The notes below the pieces were generated by a model that searched no databases, was not told the origin of the DNA, and worked only from the letters and a program-made list of their open reading frames with translations. 64,000 bases of DNA, taken from NCBI GenBank assembly GCA_928724745.1, contig CAKMXJ010000005.1:620001-684000 (forward strand), given 5' to 3'. Positions 20,795 to 34,478 of this stretch are shown piece after piece (positions within the stretch are counted from its first letter, which is position 1; each line of letters begins with the position of its first letter). The translations under genes were made by a program, and so were the position numbers. Source of the DNA: Anthracocystis setariae. Taxonomy: Eukaryota > Basidiomycota > Ustilaginomycetes > Ustilaginales > Ustilaginaceae.

Positions 20795-23700
20795 TTATGC
20801 TACCACTCGCCACTTTGTGTCTCTCCTGGTGCTGAGATACACCTCCGCCTCCTCATCCGCCTTTCGCCATGCTGACTTACTCGTCGGCATCAAGTTCGTG
20901 ACCACAAATCTCTTTCCTTCTTGCAACTCTTCTCCGAAAGAAGAAGCGTCCCACATTGTCAACTGAACATCCCTTGCATGTGGATTCTTCCTCACCACGC
21001 CATTAGAGCGTGGCTGCGGCACAGAAGTAGCAGAGAAGCGGGGAAGCCGCGCGTCTCGGAAGCGTACGATCCGGAACTCGCGCACTTTCCTTGGGGGACA
21101 GAGACGGTCAAGATCCGCACTGAGTCGAGATGAGATGCTATCTGAGGACAGCAAGGCAGTTTTTGCGAGACTCTGCAGCCAAGGGGCTAGATTAGAGTGG
21201 CCGGGAGCGACAACGAGCTCGTTCACCGCTGAGGCTGGGTTGGGTTGTGCCAGGAGCTGGTCGAAGATGGTGTGTGCGAGGAATTCAAGTCTACCGGAAG
21301 GATCGTCCGGTATGGACGGTAGGAAAGCGTCTCCCGCGAGCTCGTCCATCGCTTCCACGAGATCGTACAACTTTCTGTTCTCGCCTTCGCTTTGCAATTC
21401 CAGCCGCGCGATGACATCCTCGCGTCTCTTATTCCAGCGTTCTCGCTCCTCCGCTTCTTCTTGCTCACCCCTCGGTGCACCCGGTCTGCCACTAGAGGAT
21501 TCCAAATCGACATAAGCCACTGGATAAATTTTGGTGATGATGATGTCCATCATAGTAACAACTCCCCCATCTGGCGTCAGCGAGCGCAGACTGGCACAGA
21601 ATGGTATTTTCGAGAATCCCAGTTTCGCGTCCCATGGAGCAAGCGAGGTAGAGTTGGAGTTGAGGACAAGAGTGGAGAGGTGGTATGCACCAAGAACTTC
21701 GTTGCCTTCACCTTGAGCATCGAGCGTAGCACCCATCATGGCGAGTTTCTGCCCAATCTTTAATCTTCCTCGCTGACATGCGCGTGTCAGCGTCGGGTCG
21801 ATCTGTGCCTGAATGCGGTACCATCCATCGCTAAGCTCCATTATGATGCTCTTTCTCACAACTACAGCACCGCTGCTGTCCTGCACCTCGTTCTCCTCTT
21901 CGCTGATCTTTGACACGAAGAGAACCATCGGCCGTCCCGGTGCCGAGTCCCGCTCCTGAATACGCTTGATGCAGCTCCTCTGCGCGCGATTGACCTCTCT
22001 TTCATAGCGATAGAGGAATTGGCGGATTACTTCCTCCCAGCACCATTTCTCTTTTGCTGATGCAGGATCGAGGCGGACAATCGCTGCGAGTTTCCAAAGG
22101 ATCAGACTCCAGTGATTCTGTACCCAGGTGAGCGTAGCGGATGGACAGCCTCGGGCGAGCAACTCTTCAAGTGCCTGGCTCTGCATAAGGAGTTTGCCTG
22201 ACGAAGACTCGAATGCATACTGAGAGGCACGCGAAGGATGATCCAGAATAACAAGAATCTCATCAGGAACGCCTTTGGCGATCATCTGCAGAGCGGAGAC
22301 GGACTCGGGCTTGCCAACGTCTGAGAGCTTCTGCCGTAGGGTAGAACGGTTGAGATCAAAGACAGAGGGCCCCGCAATTGTTCTCGTTGTCACTTTGCCG
22401 GGTGTACTGCTCGGGTTAGGGTACTGGCGGTTTACCATGCTCGCAGGTATCGGCGACTGATTCCAATTGCCAGTTGATCCACGAAGCGGAGTCACAGGAT
22501 CTTTGATATCATCGGTTCTCGGCCGCTTGCCACCTTTGAATGGTGTGACGAACCTCGGCAAATTCCGCTTCCTGGTTGTGCTACCGCCAATCTCGACTCT
22601 CGGCATCATGCCGAGCGATACGCGCTTACCGGGCAGGGGTGTCGTGAAGCGTGCTGTCGAAGCTGCTGAGGGAGTACGCAGTGGACTGGCCACGACTTGC
22701 GTCCCAGAGACAAATCCTTTACGGACTGGTTTGGGTGTAGCAAATAAAGGCCTGCCTGCCGGGCTTGCTGACATGGTAGGAGCTGCTGTGCGTGCCTGGG
22801 TTGAAGCGAGTTGGCCCTTGGACGGGAAAGTCTGCTCTCGTGTCCCGACTATGACGGCACTCTGTTTCGGTGCAATCTCCCGCATTGGTTGTCTATCCTG
22901 CAGCGAGTTTGCCGTCCCTGCATTAGAAGCTGGGTTTTGGCCCTGAAATCCGGGAGGAGGCAGCTGCGATAACGAGGACTGAGACGCTGGTGAAGGTTGC
23001 GACAAGTCTTGCGAATCCTCCAGTTCCATCATCAGCTTCTTGGCTACTTCGATTGCCTTGTCACTCAGCTTGACCTTCTTGCCGTGACCTGTCTGAAATC
23101 CTGCAAAAGATGCATCGAGGAAGGACACCATCTGGCTGGCTTGCGGCCGCTCTTCTGGCGGAGAGTCTTCTCGTCCCAGACCATGATCTAATCCAAGTCT
23201 TGATTGCAAGGCTCTGATGTTGCCAGTGTGCGTCGGAGATGGCAGAGACAGGTCACTGACCGTGCTGTGGATAGGAGGCAGGAGAGTATGGCGGTAGACA
23301 GGTGGACTGAGCTCGATGTCATCGAAAGCACCTTCGTCAATGCCGTCGAATAAGTCAGCATGCTCTAGTGAGTCATCCAGCTTCGCAGCGTCCATAATTG
23401 CAGCTGTGATCGGAGTAAGTGCTGCGGGATTCTTCGTTTCGCAGCTCTGGGTTTGTTCAGCAGGCTCCGAGCTTTCTGAGACTGTGCCGATCTTCGCTGT
23501 TGCTTCTTCGACTGATGGTTCGTCTAGCGTGGCTGCCTCTGCTTGGGCCTTTGTGCATGTTTCAGCTGTCAATACCGCTGCCCATGCTTCCACCGCCGTT
23601 TCTGCTGCTATCTCTGCTTGTAGCTCTGCTTCGATTTTGTCCCCAGTAAATTGTTGCGGTCCTGGTGCTGCGTCTGAATCTAGAGGCTCCTGCAGCAGGC

Positions 23701-24052
23701 CCATCGGCTGCTCCTCTGATCGAGCTGGCAACGAGGCTTCTGCGTCCTCAAAGGGCGAAGAGCTGGGCCATGCAGCATCCAGCGATGGATTGAGCCCGTT
23801 CTCTTCTGGCTGTGGGCCGTTGAGACTCTTGAAAGGGGTGCCTTGGTCTGCGGGCAGCGTCGATGCCTGTTCGGCTTGAAGTTGCGAATACGCTATGTAT
23901 GCGTCCTCGTAGTTCAGCCCACCCGTGTGATGATGGTCGGAGAGGACCTCTTCGCTGATCGTATGCAGCTCCTCCAAGATGGATTGTTGAGTTGCCGCCA
24001 TCTCATCATCTAGAGCGTCGGGGCCGGTTGAAACGAGCGCTTGGGCCGCCAT
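20795..24052 (-). CDS. brh2: BRCA2-family recombination mediator (Brh2)
   Basis: Loads Rad51 onto single-stranded DNA during homologous recombination, together with Dss1, in the nucleus. Single exon of 1,085 residues from the ATG at 24052-24050 (MAAQALVSTG), close to U. maydis Brh2 (about 1,075). The acidic N-terminal third is low-conservation. A BRC element sits near residues 308-345 (F-Q-T-G-H-G-K-K-V...A-I-E-V-A-K-K-L-M-M-E-L-E), where the canonical FxxA Ala is Gly. The helical/OB-fold DNA- and Dss1-binding domain runs from about 560 to the C-terminus, including L-D-H-P-S-R-A-S-Q-Y-A-F, W-V-Q-N-H-W-S-L-I-L-W-K-L and S-D-G-W-Y-R-I-Q-A. No frame break is seen. Compactness relative to animal BRCA2 (one BRC) is the known smut arrangement. 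Confidence 0.93.
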   Translation of the reverse strand: MAAQALVSTGPDALDDEMAATQQSILEELHTISEEVLSDHHHTGGLNYEDAYIAYSQLQAEQASTLPADQGTPFKSLNGPQPEENGLNPSLDAAWPSSSPFEDAEASLPARSEEQPMGLLQEPLDSDAAPGPQQFTGDKIEAELQAEIAAETAVEAWAAVLTAETCTKAQAEAATLDEPSVEEATAKIGTVSESSEPAEQTQSCETKNPAALTPITAAIMDAAKLDDSLEHADLFDGIDEGAFDDIELSPPVYRHTLLPPIHSTVSDLSLPSPTHTGNIRALQSRLGLDHGLGREDSPPEERPQASQMVSFLDASFAGFQTGHGKKVKLSDKAIEVAKKLMMELEDSQDLSQPSPASQSSLSQLPPPGFQGQNPASNAGTANSLQDRQPMREIAPKQSAVIVGTREQTFPSKGQLASTQARTAAPTMSASPAGRPLFATPKPVRKGFVSGTQVVASPLRTPSAASTARFTTPLPGKRVSLGMMPRVEIGGSTTRKRNLPRFVTPFKGGKRPRTDDIKDPVTPLRGSTGNWNQSPIPASMVNRQYPNPSSTPGKVTTRTIAGPSVFDLNRSTLRQKLSDVGKPESVSALQMIAKGVPDEILVILDHPSRASQYAFESSSGKLLMQSQALEELLARGCPSATLTWVQNHWSLILWKLAAIVRLDPASAKEKWCWEEVIRQFLYRYEREVNRAQRSCIKRIQERDSAPGRPMVLFVSKISEEENEVQDSSGAVVVRKSIIMELSDGWYRIQAQIDPTLTRACQRGRLKIGQKLAMMGATLDAQGEGNEVLGAYHLSTLVLNSNSTSLAPWDAKLGFSKIPFCASLRSLTPDGGVVTMMDIIITKIYPVAYVDLESSSGRPGAPRGEQEEAEERERWNKRREDVIARLELQSEGENRKLYDLVEAMDELAGDAFLPSIPDDPSGRLEFLAHTIFDQLLAQPNPASAVNELVVAPGHSNLAPWLQSLAKTALLSSDSISSRLSADLDRLCPPRKVREFRIVRFRDARLPRFSATSVPQPRSNGVVRKNPHARDVQLTMWDASSFGEELQEGKRFVVTNLMPTSKSAWRKADEEAEVYLSTRRDTKWRVVA

Positions 24053-26116
24053 GGTAGCTGGTCTCTGTATTGTCGTGCTAATCGGTGATTTGAGAGCTTC
24101 ACGGAACCAGCTTCATGAAGACTTCGGCTTGGATGTCAGATAAATTAGAGAACTCGATGCCGATATGAGGCTGAGTCGGTCATTATGGAGATTCCAAGCA
24201 GGTGGCGGCCGAGCCGAGGGATCTGTCGAGTTATCGTGTTGCTTGCACGTCAGGATGTTTCTGAGCCCAAGAAGCTTGCTTGCTTGCTCGCAGCTTCTCC
24301 CGCAAAGATTCGTCGGAAGGGCCGCTCTTTGGAAGCGTTCTGCATGGAAATAGCGTATGGGTGGAAAGCATTCGTGTTCAAGGTCTCCTGACGGGTCAAA
24401 AATTGGGCTGCATCGAGTCCAACACTTGGCGGCGGGACTTCGTGGTCACGCACGACACGTCTCGAGTGTTGGGGGGAATAATGCGTCGGTTCAGCCTCCA
24501 CAAAGAGCCCAGCATCGTGAATGCAATTTGAGGACCGTTTGCCATCGGTGATAAAGGCCCGATCGAGAAGGTTGGACGACTTCGCACCCATCAACGGCAT
24601 CTGCGCTCGGCAAGCTTAACCTCAGCTTGAGCTGTCAAGTGATGATGAAAACAGCTCGACATGATCTGCCCACACTCAGCACAGCCTTGGCCATAAGAAA
24701 CAGGAGAGAGAGTTATATGCAAACAATGCAAAGGGACGATGATGAGCACTTAAAGAGGCAGGGTGCCGGCACAGCCTGCCAAGGACACGGAATTCCAACG
24801 AGTCGATCGGCGCGGGACAGTTTCACAATCTGCAGGCTGTTGTAGCAATTTGATACCATCGAATACGACTCAACATGGCTTGATCGTAGCCATCGTTCGA
24901 AACGAAGCATGGCTAGGTTTACGCGCTGCCTTAACGCTTCCTCTTCAACGACATTCGTGCGTCGGAGCAAGCGTGTTGGAGCTGACTGCTACCGGACCAA
25001 TCTGCCGAACTTGGGTCGTCGTACGTTCTCGCCTTCCATGTGGTCATCGAGAACGGTGACCGCGACATGTAGCTGATCAGGAGCGGGCGCCGCATCTGCT
25101 GACAAAGTAAGACTTTCAACGGTCGCGACTTGAACATTCCGCGATAAAAGAAACTCGATTGAAAAGTCGCGGATCGGGATAAGTCGACCAGAGCACATCA
25201 GGTGCATTGATATCGATTCACAGCACTGTACTGTACTGTATTTGTATGCGGTAACAGCACAGCAGCCATGATTTTTCAAGTGTTGGTGTTGATCTTCCAA
25301 ACGTGCCTCTCTCTCTCTTGGCTGTCTGTAGTGTACCGTACCGTGTAGGGTTACCTGCTATTATATATTGTGATTGTGCCGTGCAGTGCAGAGCACCAAG
25401 TGCGGGTGGAGTGTGTTGCTCAACCCCTTTTTCTGCATCGGTGTTGGGAAATTAATTTTTTTAGGGGAGATTTCGGGAATTTTTTATGTACTGCATGCAA
25501 CCATAGAAGTGTGAAGGTGCAAAGTGAGGTGTCGCGTCGGTTCGTTTGGCAGCTTGGCTGACATGTTGGTTGGTTGGTTGGTTGGACTGACTTTTGATGC
25601 ACGAATTCGCACATCCGCGTCGTCGCAGCTTGAAAGCCAAAGTTGGGCAAAATGGGCTCGAGCCCCTGTTTTTTTTTGGCGAACTGCCAACACACAGACA
25701 GACCCGTGCCAATTTGCCTCTCTCCGCTCCTGTTGGCCACCTTGTCCATTTTGGCCGAAGAGAGAGAGAGAGAGAGGGAGGGAGGGTGTGTGTTTGTGTG
25801 CGTGTGTGTGTGTGTGTAAATTGTTGTTCTTTTCTCTCTCCCTCCTGAGTGTGCCAAGCCGTCGCTATCTCATTGCGTCTAAACTATTTCGACAGTATCG
25901 CCATCGCCATCACATCGCCCGCCTCTTTAACCACTCACTCCATCCTCGTTCGCCGTGCACCCCCTCTTTTGCGCCCTTTGCACCTTTCCTTCTGCTCGCT
26001 GTCTTGTTGCTTCGCCCAGTCTAGAGACACAGCTTCCCTCGCCTTTCTTTCCCTTTCTACTCACCCTTTCTCGTCGTTGCTGAGCATCGGCGAATCCATA
26101 TACACAAGTCGCTGAA
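24053..26116. other. divergent intergenic region brh2-gfa1
   Basis: No gene supported. It holds a TACTGTACTGTAC motif (25226-25240), a GGTT microsatellite (25566-25584), an AG run and (GT)n repeats at 25761-25818, and a CT-rich leader (25830-26110) that serves gfa1. It divides into a brh2 promoter side and a long gfa1 5' untranslated side; the boundary is not visible. Confidence 0.55.
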
Positions 26117-28347
<2,231 letters not shown>

Positions 28348-28682
28348 AGTTCTTGGCTTCGCATCTAATGTCCAGAGGACGCCCTTTGTAAATCATGGTC
28401 TCTATTTCGCTCCATCAAGCGAATTCATTCACGCATTCAAACCAGAAGCAGACGAAAGAGGTTGCTTTTTCAACGTGGAGAAGGAAGTCTGCCAATCACG
28501 ACGAGCAGACTTGAGACCTTGGTAATGAATGACTCGAGAGAATGACGGTGAGATTCAGGACATTCACAAATTGGACGAGAGAGATCGAGGGAACGAAAAC
28601 GAGAAAATGCGAATTGGGTTCAGCGCAGTCTACAAATTGATGTGTGTGTGTGTTGGGGGGGGGAGGGGGGGGGAGGTTGTGT
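28348..28682. other. convergent intergenic region
   Basis: 3' flanks of gfa1 (+) and the E2 gene (-). Contains a TG/GGGG low-complexity run at 28640-28677. Confidence 0.6.
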
Positions 28683-30269
28683 TTAAGCCAAGAGACCGAG
28701 CCAAAGCGAGGGGTTTTCGACGAGCTGTTTCCACCTGTTGACCAATTTGGCGAGGTCGGCACCTTCGACGACTCTGTGATCGGCGGTGAACGAGACGGAC
28801 ATGATCAGCCTTCGGACGATTTTGTCTGGGTCGGAAACGGCTAGGGAAGGGATTTCGGATGCGAATCTGGGAAGGATTCGGCTCCTGCCGAGCGCACCGA
28901 TCGCGAGTTGACCGGTAGGTGGTAGGAGTGGGTGAGTGTAGGTACCTCCGCCTACGGCGCCGACGTTGCTAAGCGTGATGGTACCTGTTGGCTTCAAGTC
29001 CGCAAACGACAGACCTTTCGAGGATCCCGCAACGGTTTGCAACCTCGTAATAGCGCCCGAAAGATCGTAAATGCTCTTGGCCTGCACATCGGTAATGCAA
29101 GGTGTCAACAAGCCCACCTTGCTAGTAAGTGCGATCGAGATGTCATGCGACGACCTCCTGACCAACTTGTTCTCCGAGTTGAGCGTCGATCGGAACATTG
29201 GATGATCGTTGAGCGCCAAGCTCATCGCCTTGACGAGAAGCGGCAGCAGGGTGAGCTTGCTGAACGAAGCATCGCCTGCCGAGGTGTATCGGTCGGGGAT
29301 GGATGTCGAGAGCAGCTTGCGCACGTTGTCGAGGTTGGTCACGTCTATCTCGTCCGAATAGGCAAAGTGTGGGGTGGAAAGCGTAGCAGTCATTGCTTTG
29401 AACATGGCTCTCTGCACTGGGGTCAGCTCAATCACCTCTGTAGCACCCGCGGGAGTTGAGGAAGCTTGCGCGCTCGAGGTTTGAGAGGATGATGCGGTGG
29501 CTTGCGAGGTAGAGGCGGAGGAGGCGCCTTTCTGAATGTGGTTGAGCACGTCTTCCTTGGTGATACGTCCATCACGACCAGTTCCACGGACTTGCGAGAG
29601 ATCGACGTTGTGCTCCTTTGAGACTCTCCTGACTGCCGGCGTAGCCAACACTTCTTTGTTGCCAGCAACAGCGCTGCCGCCGTTGGAGTGCTTGTCGGCG
29701 GCAGAAACGAAACCTTCCATGTTGACCCCCTTGAACTCGCTCTCCTTGCTCACACCCGTGATTTTTACCTCGTCTTCCTGAGCTTCTTCCACCGCCTCCG
29801 CTGCACTGCTGCCATCGCTCTCCATCTCGATCTCACACAGAGGATGCCCCACTTTGGCCACATCACCTTCCTTGTGCATCAACCTCTTGATCTTACCCGC
29901 ATAACGACTTGTGATTTCAACCGAAGCCTTGTCGGACTGAACCTCGCAAATGGGATCGAATTCCTGCACAACAGCGCCGGGTTGAACGAACCACTTGATG
30001 ATTTCGCATTCGGTGATGCCTTCTCCGACGTCGGCAAGCAGGTAGGGTTTGATCTCGGTTGCGAGTCTACGAGGGGTTGTGGCAAAGGAGCGTAGAGAGG
30101 TCGATGAGGATCCGATCACGATAGGGATCGACGGAGAGGAAGAAGTAGATGAGGAATGGACGTAGGATCGGCTGTGTGGGCGAAGCTGCTTGATGGCAGC
30201 AGCAGCACCCGCACAAGGCTGGATGCTTGTCAGCTTGAGAGTCCTTCGCAGAGTCGTTCTTGCGATCAT
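28683..30269 (-). CDS. branched-chain 2-oxoacid dehydrogenase E2 (dihydrolipoyl transacylase), mitochondrial
   Basis: Core subunit transferring acyl groups from lipoamide to CoA in Leu/Ile/Val breakdown, in the mitochondrial matrix. 528 residues, one exon, ATG at 30269-30267. The Arg/Ser-rich N-terminus (MIARTTLRRTLKLTS) is a matrix targeting peptide. The lipoyl domain spans about 75-150, with the lipoylated Lys in S-D-K-A-S near 113. The E3-binding domain is near 210-250 (A-T-P-A-V-R-R, G-T-G-R-D-G-R-I-T-K-E-D-V). An Ala/Ser/Thr linker leads to the catalytic domain with F-T-A-D-H-R-V-V-E-G near 493-502. Most acyltransferases read HRxxDG; here Glu replaces Asp. The domain order and the I-T-E-C-E-I-I-K-W lipoyl start favour E2 of the branched-chain complex over pyruvate or oxoglutarate E2. 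Confidence 0.88.
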   Translation of the reverse strand: MIARTTLRRTLKLTSIQPCAGAAAAIKQLRPHSRSYVHSSSTSSSPSIPIVIGSSSTSLRSFATTPRRLATEIKPYLLADVGEGITECEIIKWFVQPGAVVQEFDPICEVQSDKASVEITSRYAGKIKRLMHKEGDVAKVGHPLCEIEMESDGSSAAEAVEEAQEDEVKITGVSKESEFKGVNMEGFVSAADKHSNGGSAVAGNKEVLATPAVRRVSKEHNVDLSQVRGTGRDGRITKEDVLNHIQKGASSASTSQATASSSQTSSAQASSTPAGATEVIELTPVQRAMFKAMTATLSTPHFAYSDEIDVTNLDNVRKLLSTSIPDRYTSAGDASFSKLTLLPLLVKAMSLALNDHPMFRSTLNSENKLVRRSSHDISIALTSKVGLLTPCITDVQAKSIYDLSGAITRLQTVAGSSKGLSFADLKPTGTITLSNVGAVGGGTYTHPLLPPTGQLAIGALGRSRILPRFASEIPSLAVSDPDKIVRRLIMSVSFTADHRVVEGADLAKLVNRWKQLVENPSLWLGLLA

Positions 30270-30887
30270 GATGGCCTACGAAAACCTGGAGGATAGATGT
30301 TGACTGTTTGGTATGAAGCGATAGGTGATGTGGGAAGGAAGATAAAGATCGACGTTCACTTTTGAGCCTAGGTCGCCATTTGATATTGAACAACAAGCTG
30401 TAGAAAAGCGGTGCGGGGAACCCCACCCGCTTAACGGGTGTCAGCTTTCGGTTTTGACGGTGACCCTTCGCGGAATTGTGTCTCAAGAGCGAGACGCGTG
30501 ACAAAATTTATTATAGCGCAAGACAGATGACGCACCTGTCTACTGTAGCCAGCTAAACCCAAAGTCTAACAATTTCGGGCTTCCGACAGGGTTGAGCGTA
30601 TCGACAAGGGTCGCAAAAATGGACTTGGCGGACCTCCCGACAATTTCGGTTTTGAGACACAGAAAGCCGAATGGCTCAACTCTCTGACTTTGTGCTTCAC
30701 GCTGCACTAAGTAGGATTCGACGATCTGACAGTCTAGAACGGTTTAACACATCGGAACCTTTTCAATGATGATGGATCGGCCTGTATCAAGATGGACGAA
30801 CGGTGTTGTGGTTGTAAATTTGGCCCAAAAATACGCCGGTCGCACAATATCTAAGGTGCACATATACAGTGTACGAACGATTGCGCA
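30270..30887. other. intergenic region
   Basis: 5' flank of the E2 gene and 3' flank of the chl1 gene. No gene or notable repeat seen. Confidence 0.6.
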
Positions 30888-33754
30888 CTAAATTTTGCGG
30901 TTCTTGAAGAAATTAGCAGTCTGCTGAACCATTGCTCCGAAACGATTGGCTACGGTGACTTGACCACGAATCCACCCTGGCAGTCTTTGACGGATCTCTG
31001 GTCGACTGTAGCGTCGGTCGAGCAGGATGAGGGCTGCGTAGTCATTTTGGTGTCGTACAGCTCGACCGATGGATTGGTTCACGGCCTTCATGCACAAATT
31101 CGTGTACAGTTCCTGGCCCTATATCATTCAAATGAAAAGATAGCGAGCAGCCACGGCATGTCAGTATCGGTTCTTGTTCGACGCGACACGTGTGGACAGA
31201 TCGGTAGACTTACTGGGTCGACCCCCTTCTGCGCACCAGCCGCACTTGATGGATTCTGCTTGGCAAGCTCGCTAACGTACTTCATCCTTTCCGTCAGCTC
31301 TGGACTCTTGACATTGGCAAACGGCATTCCCACCATCACCACGCCTCTCGCCAAGTCGTCCGAAAAGTTGATCCCTTCCGACAGCTTTGCTCCTACGACG
31401 GCAAACATCATTGCTCCTCCCGTCTTCCCGTCTACTTTTCCCGCCATGACTGCCTCGGTGTAATCGTGAAGCACTCTGTCCACCTCCATCGTTGTTTTGG
31501 GTTCCAAAAAGATCTTCTTCTTGGCTCCTAGTCTTTGCCAGATCCCTCCTGACGCGGGATCCTTCCACCTTGCCAGAGCGCCATCCAGAAAAGCATAGGA
31601 TGGTACGAAGACTACAAGTCCAGCTGGAATGATGTTGCACAGGTTGGCAAGAGTGCGGCCGAGTTCGTCGATGAGCTCCGTGTTGGAGCGGGTGTCGAAC
31701 TTGAACTCAAAGGGAAGGCCTTTGGGGCTGGAGGAAAGAACAGAAACCATAAGGTTTGAGGGCGGGATAACATGACCACATGAGAAGGTGGCAAGCTTCT
31801 CGGGTGGCAGAAAGGGGAGCAGTTGCTGACGAAAGTCCGATAGAGGTTCCATGGTACCGCCTGCGAGGATGACGGAGCGTGCTTCCTCGACTAGGGACTT
31901 GAACACGTGAGAGGGATTGAGTAGTTGGTACTTAGCTCGAATGATGGGTGAGCTGGTTGTTGGATCGAGAGTGCAAGTAAGGACGACACGGCCATCCTCG
32001 GAGCGATTGGCTAGAGACAGGATGAAGGATTCGATTGCATGCATGCTTGAGATGGTGCTCTGCCCCGCAGAGGCACCCTCTTTGGCGGTAACGGGTCTCG
32101 GCTGAATTTTGGAAGGCTGCCTGGCTCCCTTACCATTCTTGACGCTGTTGCGTTGCATCGCAGCGGCCACTTCCGCCTGCTCCGAAGCGATCTTGCTCTT
32201 TTTATCGGCATAGCCACTGATTTTCCTTGCAATCTGAGTCTCCTTCAACCATGTTTCAAGTGTCACAAGATTGATCTGGTCCAAATTCCCCGTCATGCCT
32301 TTCACGAGCTCAGCTGCTGATATGATCACCTCATTCTCCTTCGTCCCTTTCTCCGCATGTTTCTCGAATAAAGACGACATGCCCGAAAGGAGCTTCCTGA
32401 CTTTCCTCAGGTTCTGCTCGTTGGTACCTTTGAGTCGCATAGCAAATTTGTCCAAGTATGTGTCGATCTGCCTGGAAGCCTGTGCGATCTGTTTCGAGTC
32501 CACCGTCACTGAATGGGTTGAAAGGATCGTGTCGATGAGATTGTGCGCCTCGTCGATGAGGACGATGCATCCTTCCAGGCTGATACCAAGCGCGTTGCGA
32601 GCATCCTTTTGCAAGAGAAGGTTGTATGGCAGCGTGACGAGCTCGGCTTGCTTGGCGCTGCTGCGAGCAGCAAAGTAGGGACACGTCTTGGTTTGCCTTC
32701 CAAGTTGGACAAGGTCTTCGATATCACCGACTTCGGCCATGGCTGCGTCACGAAACTCGAGGATTTGGGCTCGACCGGCAAGATCGAATGGTGGGAGCGA
32801 AGGGCATCTGCTTTTGCCTTTTTTGGCTTTCATGAGCTCGAGACATCGCTCATTCATTGCCTCTGAGCCTCTCTTGGCACCAAGACGCTGTACCTCTTCG
32901 TTGATGCACATCTGCTTCCTACTTCCCAGCCCGATCGTGCGAACAGGGAGCTTATCTGGATTCAATATGTCGATTTGTCCGAAGGAGGTCTTTTTAAGTT
33001 CAGCGACGAACTGCGAAAGCTGGGAATGCGTTCGACTGGCATACACTATCCTTGGTAGTGTTTCTGGCTCGTCTTCGTCGTCTCTCTTCCCGCTGCTGGC
33101 CTGTTCGTATTGCTGCATAAGCGCTCGGACAGCAGGCGACAGATTTGAGTCAAGCTCGGAAGTCTTGTCTGATAGGGCTGCCTTCGTGTAGGAAGCCATC
33201 CGAAGGGCTTGTGACCCTTTTCGCGCGTCAGACTCATCTATGAGCATGTCTTCATCCGAATGCTCCTCTTCTGGACCCGCGGCGCCGCGATGGCGTTTAG
33301 CGTCCCTCGAGTCCAGATCTAGGAAGCCGTCCCGATGGCTACGTTTGAGGGCAGCTTGTTTGGCTCGTGCTGCAAGTATGCGATCTCTGAGATCGAGCTC
33401 GTACGACGTCTGAAGCTTCCTTCTGCGCTCTTCTTCGTGTTGAAGGACCCAATCAGGTTCTTGGTGGTGCTCGGCGCCATGACTCGTGCTTGTGCTGCCT
33501 CGGGTGCCTCTGTGCGCATTTTGGCGCAACCAAGTAAAGGCTGCGCAGATCAGCGACAACGATTTTCCTGTTCCGGTTGGACTTTCGAAGAGACCGACTT
33601 TGCCTTGTTCGATCGTGGCAAAGACTTGGCGCATCAGGTCCAGCTGGATCGAGTATGCTTTCGGGTAAGGAAACTCAAACTCGCGCGAGGCCAGCTCGGG
33701 GTCGCTGCCTGTTCCAGGTGTTGGGAGTTTGAGTCCGGCATTCTGATCTGCCAT
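30888..33754 (-). CDS. chl1: CHL1/DDX11-type iron-sulfur DNA helicase
   Basis: 5'-3' superfamily-2 DNA helicase acting in sister-chromatid cohesion and replication, nuclear. The ATG at 33754-33752 (MADQNAG) is chosen over an upstream GTG. Exons 33754-31214 and 31118-30888 (95-base intron, GTAAGT donor, ATATAG acceptor) join V-D-P to G-Q-E-L-Y, giving 923 residues. Motifs in order: Walker A E-S-P-T-G-T-G-K-S near 60; four Fe-S cysteines between the arch motifs (Q-M-C-I, E-R-C-L, S-R-C-P, K-T-C-P-Y); the DEAH box (L-I-D-E-A-H-N-L) near 408; S-E-G-I-N-F-S-D; and, on exon 2, Q-S-I-G-R-A-V-R-H. Length and the Fe-S layout fit Chl1; Rad3/XPD and the RTEL1 group are the alternatives, but the N-terminal insert between motifs I and Ia suits Chl1. 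Confidence 0.9.
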
Positions 33755-34478
33755 TGCGCCATACAAGACGAGATCAGAAGAGCGTCCTTGATTTGATTGG
33801 ATCACGTACGTGTCGGAAAAGCAGGAAGGTGAAGCATGTAGGTAGTGCTTTGATTCAAAGGTTGGTTTGCTCAGCAGATGAAAATCGCCATTTCAGGGTT
33901 CATGCTGTTGTGGTTTTGTCCACTTTATCACAGTTAGGCGCGACGCGTAAATTGCCTTGCTCTGCCGACACGGCACGTGCCTGTCTTCCTGCCTTGCGCA
34001 GCGGTGCAAAGGCGTTCGATCGTCGAACCGAAACGTGTGCCTCTATCTCACTGCTTTGCTACCTTTCCAATACCGTACTGTACTGCACAGTGCAGTAAAG
34101 TCGATTGATGACCCTGCGTACACAGCGCAGATGATCTCTGATCACATAGATGGCCGAGCACAAGTAGCGATGCATATATTGAGTAGATCAAGAGTACAGA
34201 GAGAGTCTATCCAGAATTTGGGAATACAAAGTGAGCATGGTCAAAGATCGAAGCGCAGCGCGGCGTCTCGAGACACGTAAGACCGACAGATGAAGAGCCT
34301 TGGGAAAAGCAGAGGTTAAAACATTGCAGAGACGGAACACTGAAAGAGCGTAAAAGAGTGTGGGCAGATTGAAGTCTAGCAGAGAATAGAAAAGCGTCCA
34401 GAAGTTTGGTTATTTGGACCGCAGGTGCGGCCCAGCAATGCGCTAGGACGAGCGAGTGCCTTTTCGAGGCGTGCAGGT
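33755..34478. other. intergenic region
   Basis: Promoter side of chl1 and 3' flank of the transporter gene. Contains an accgtactgtactgcac motif at 34073-34088. No gene seen. Confidence 0.55.
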
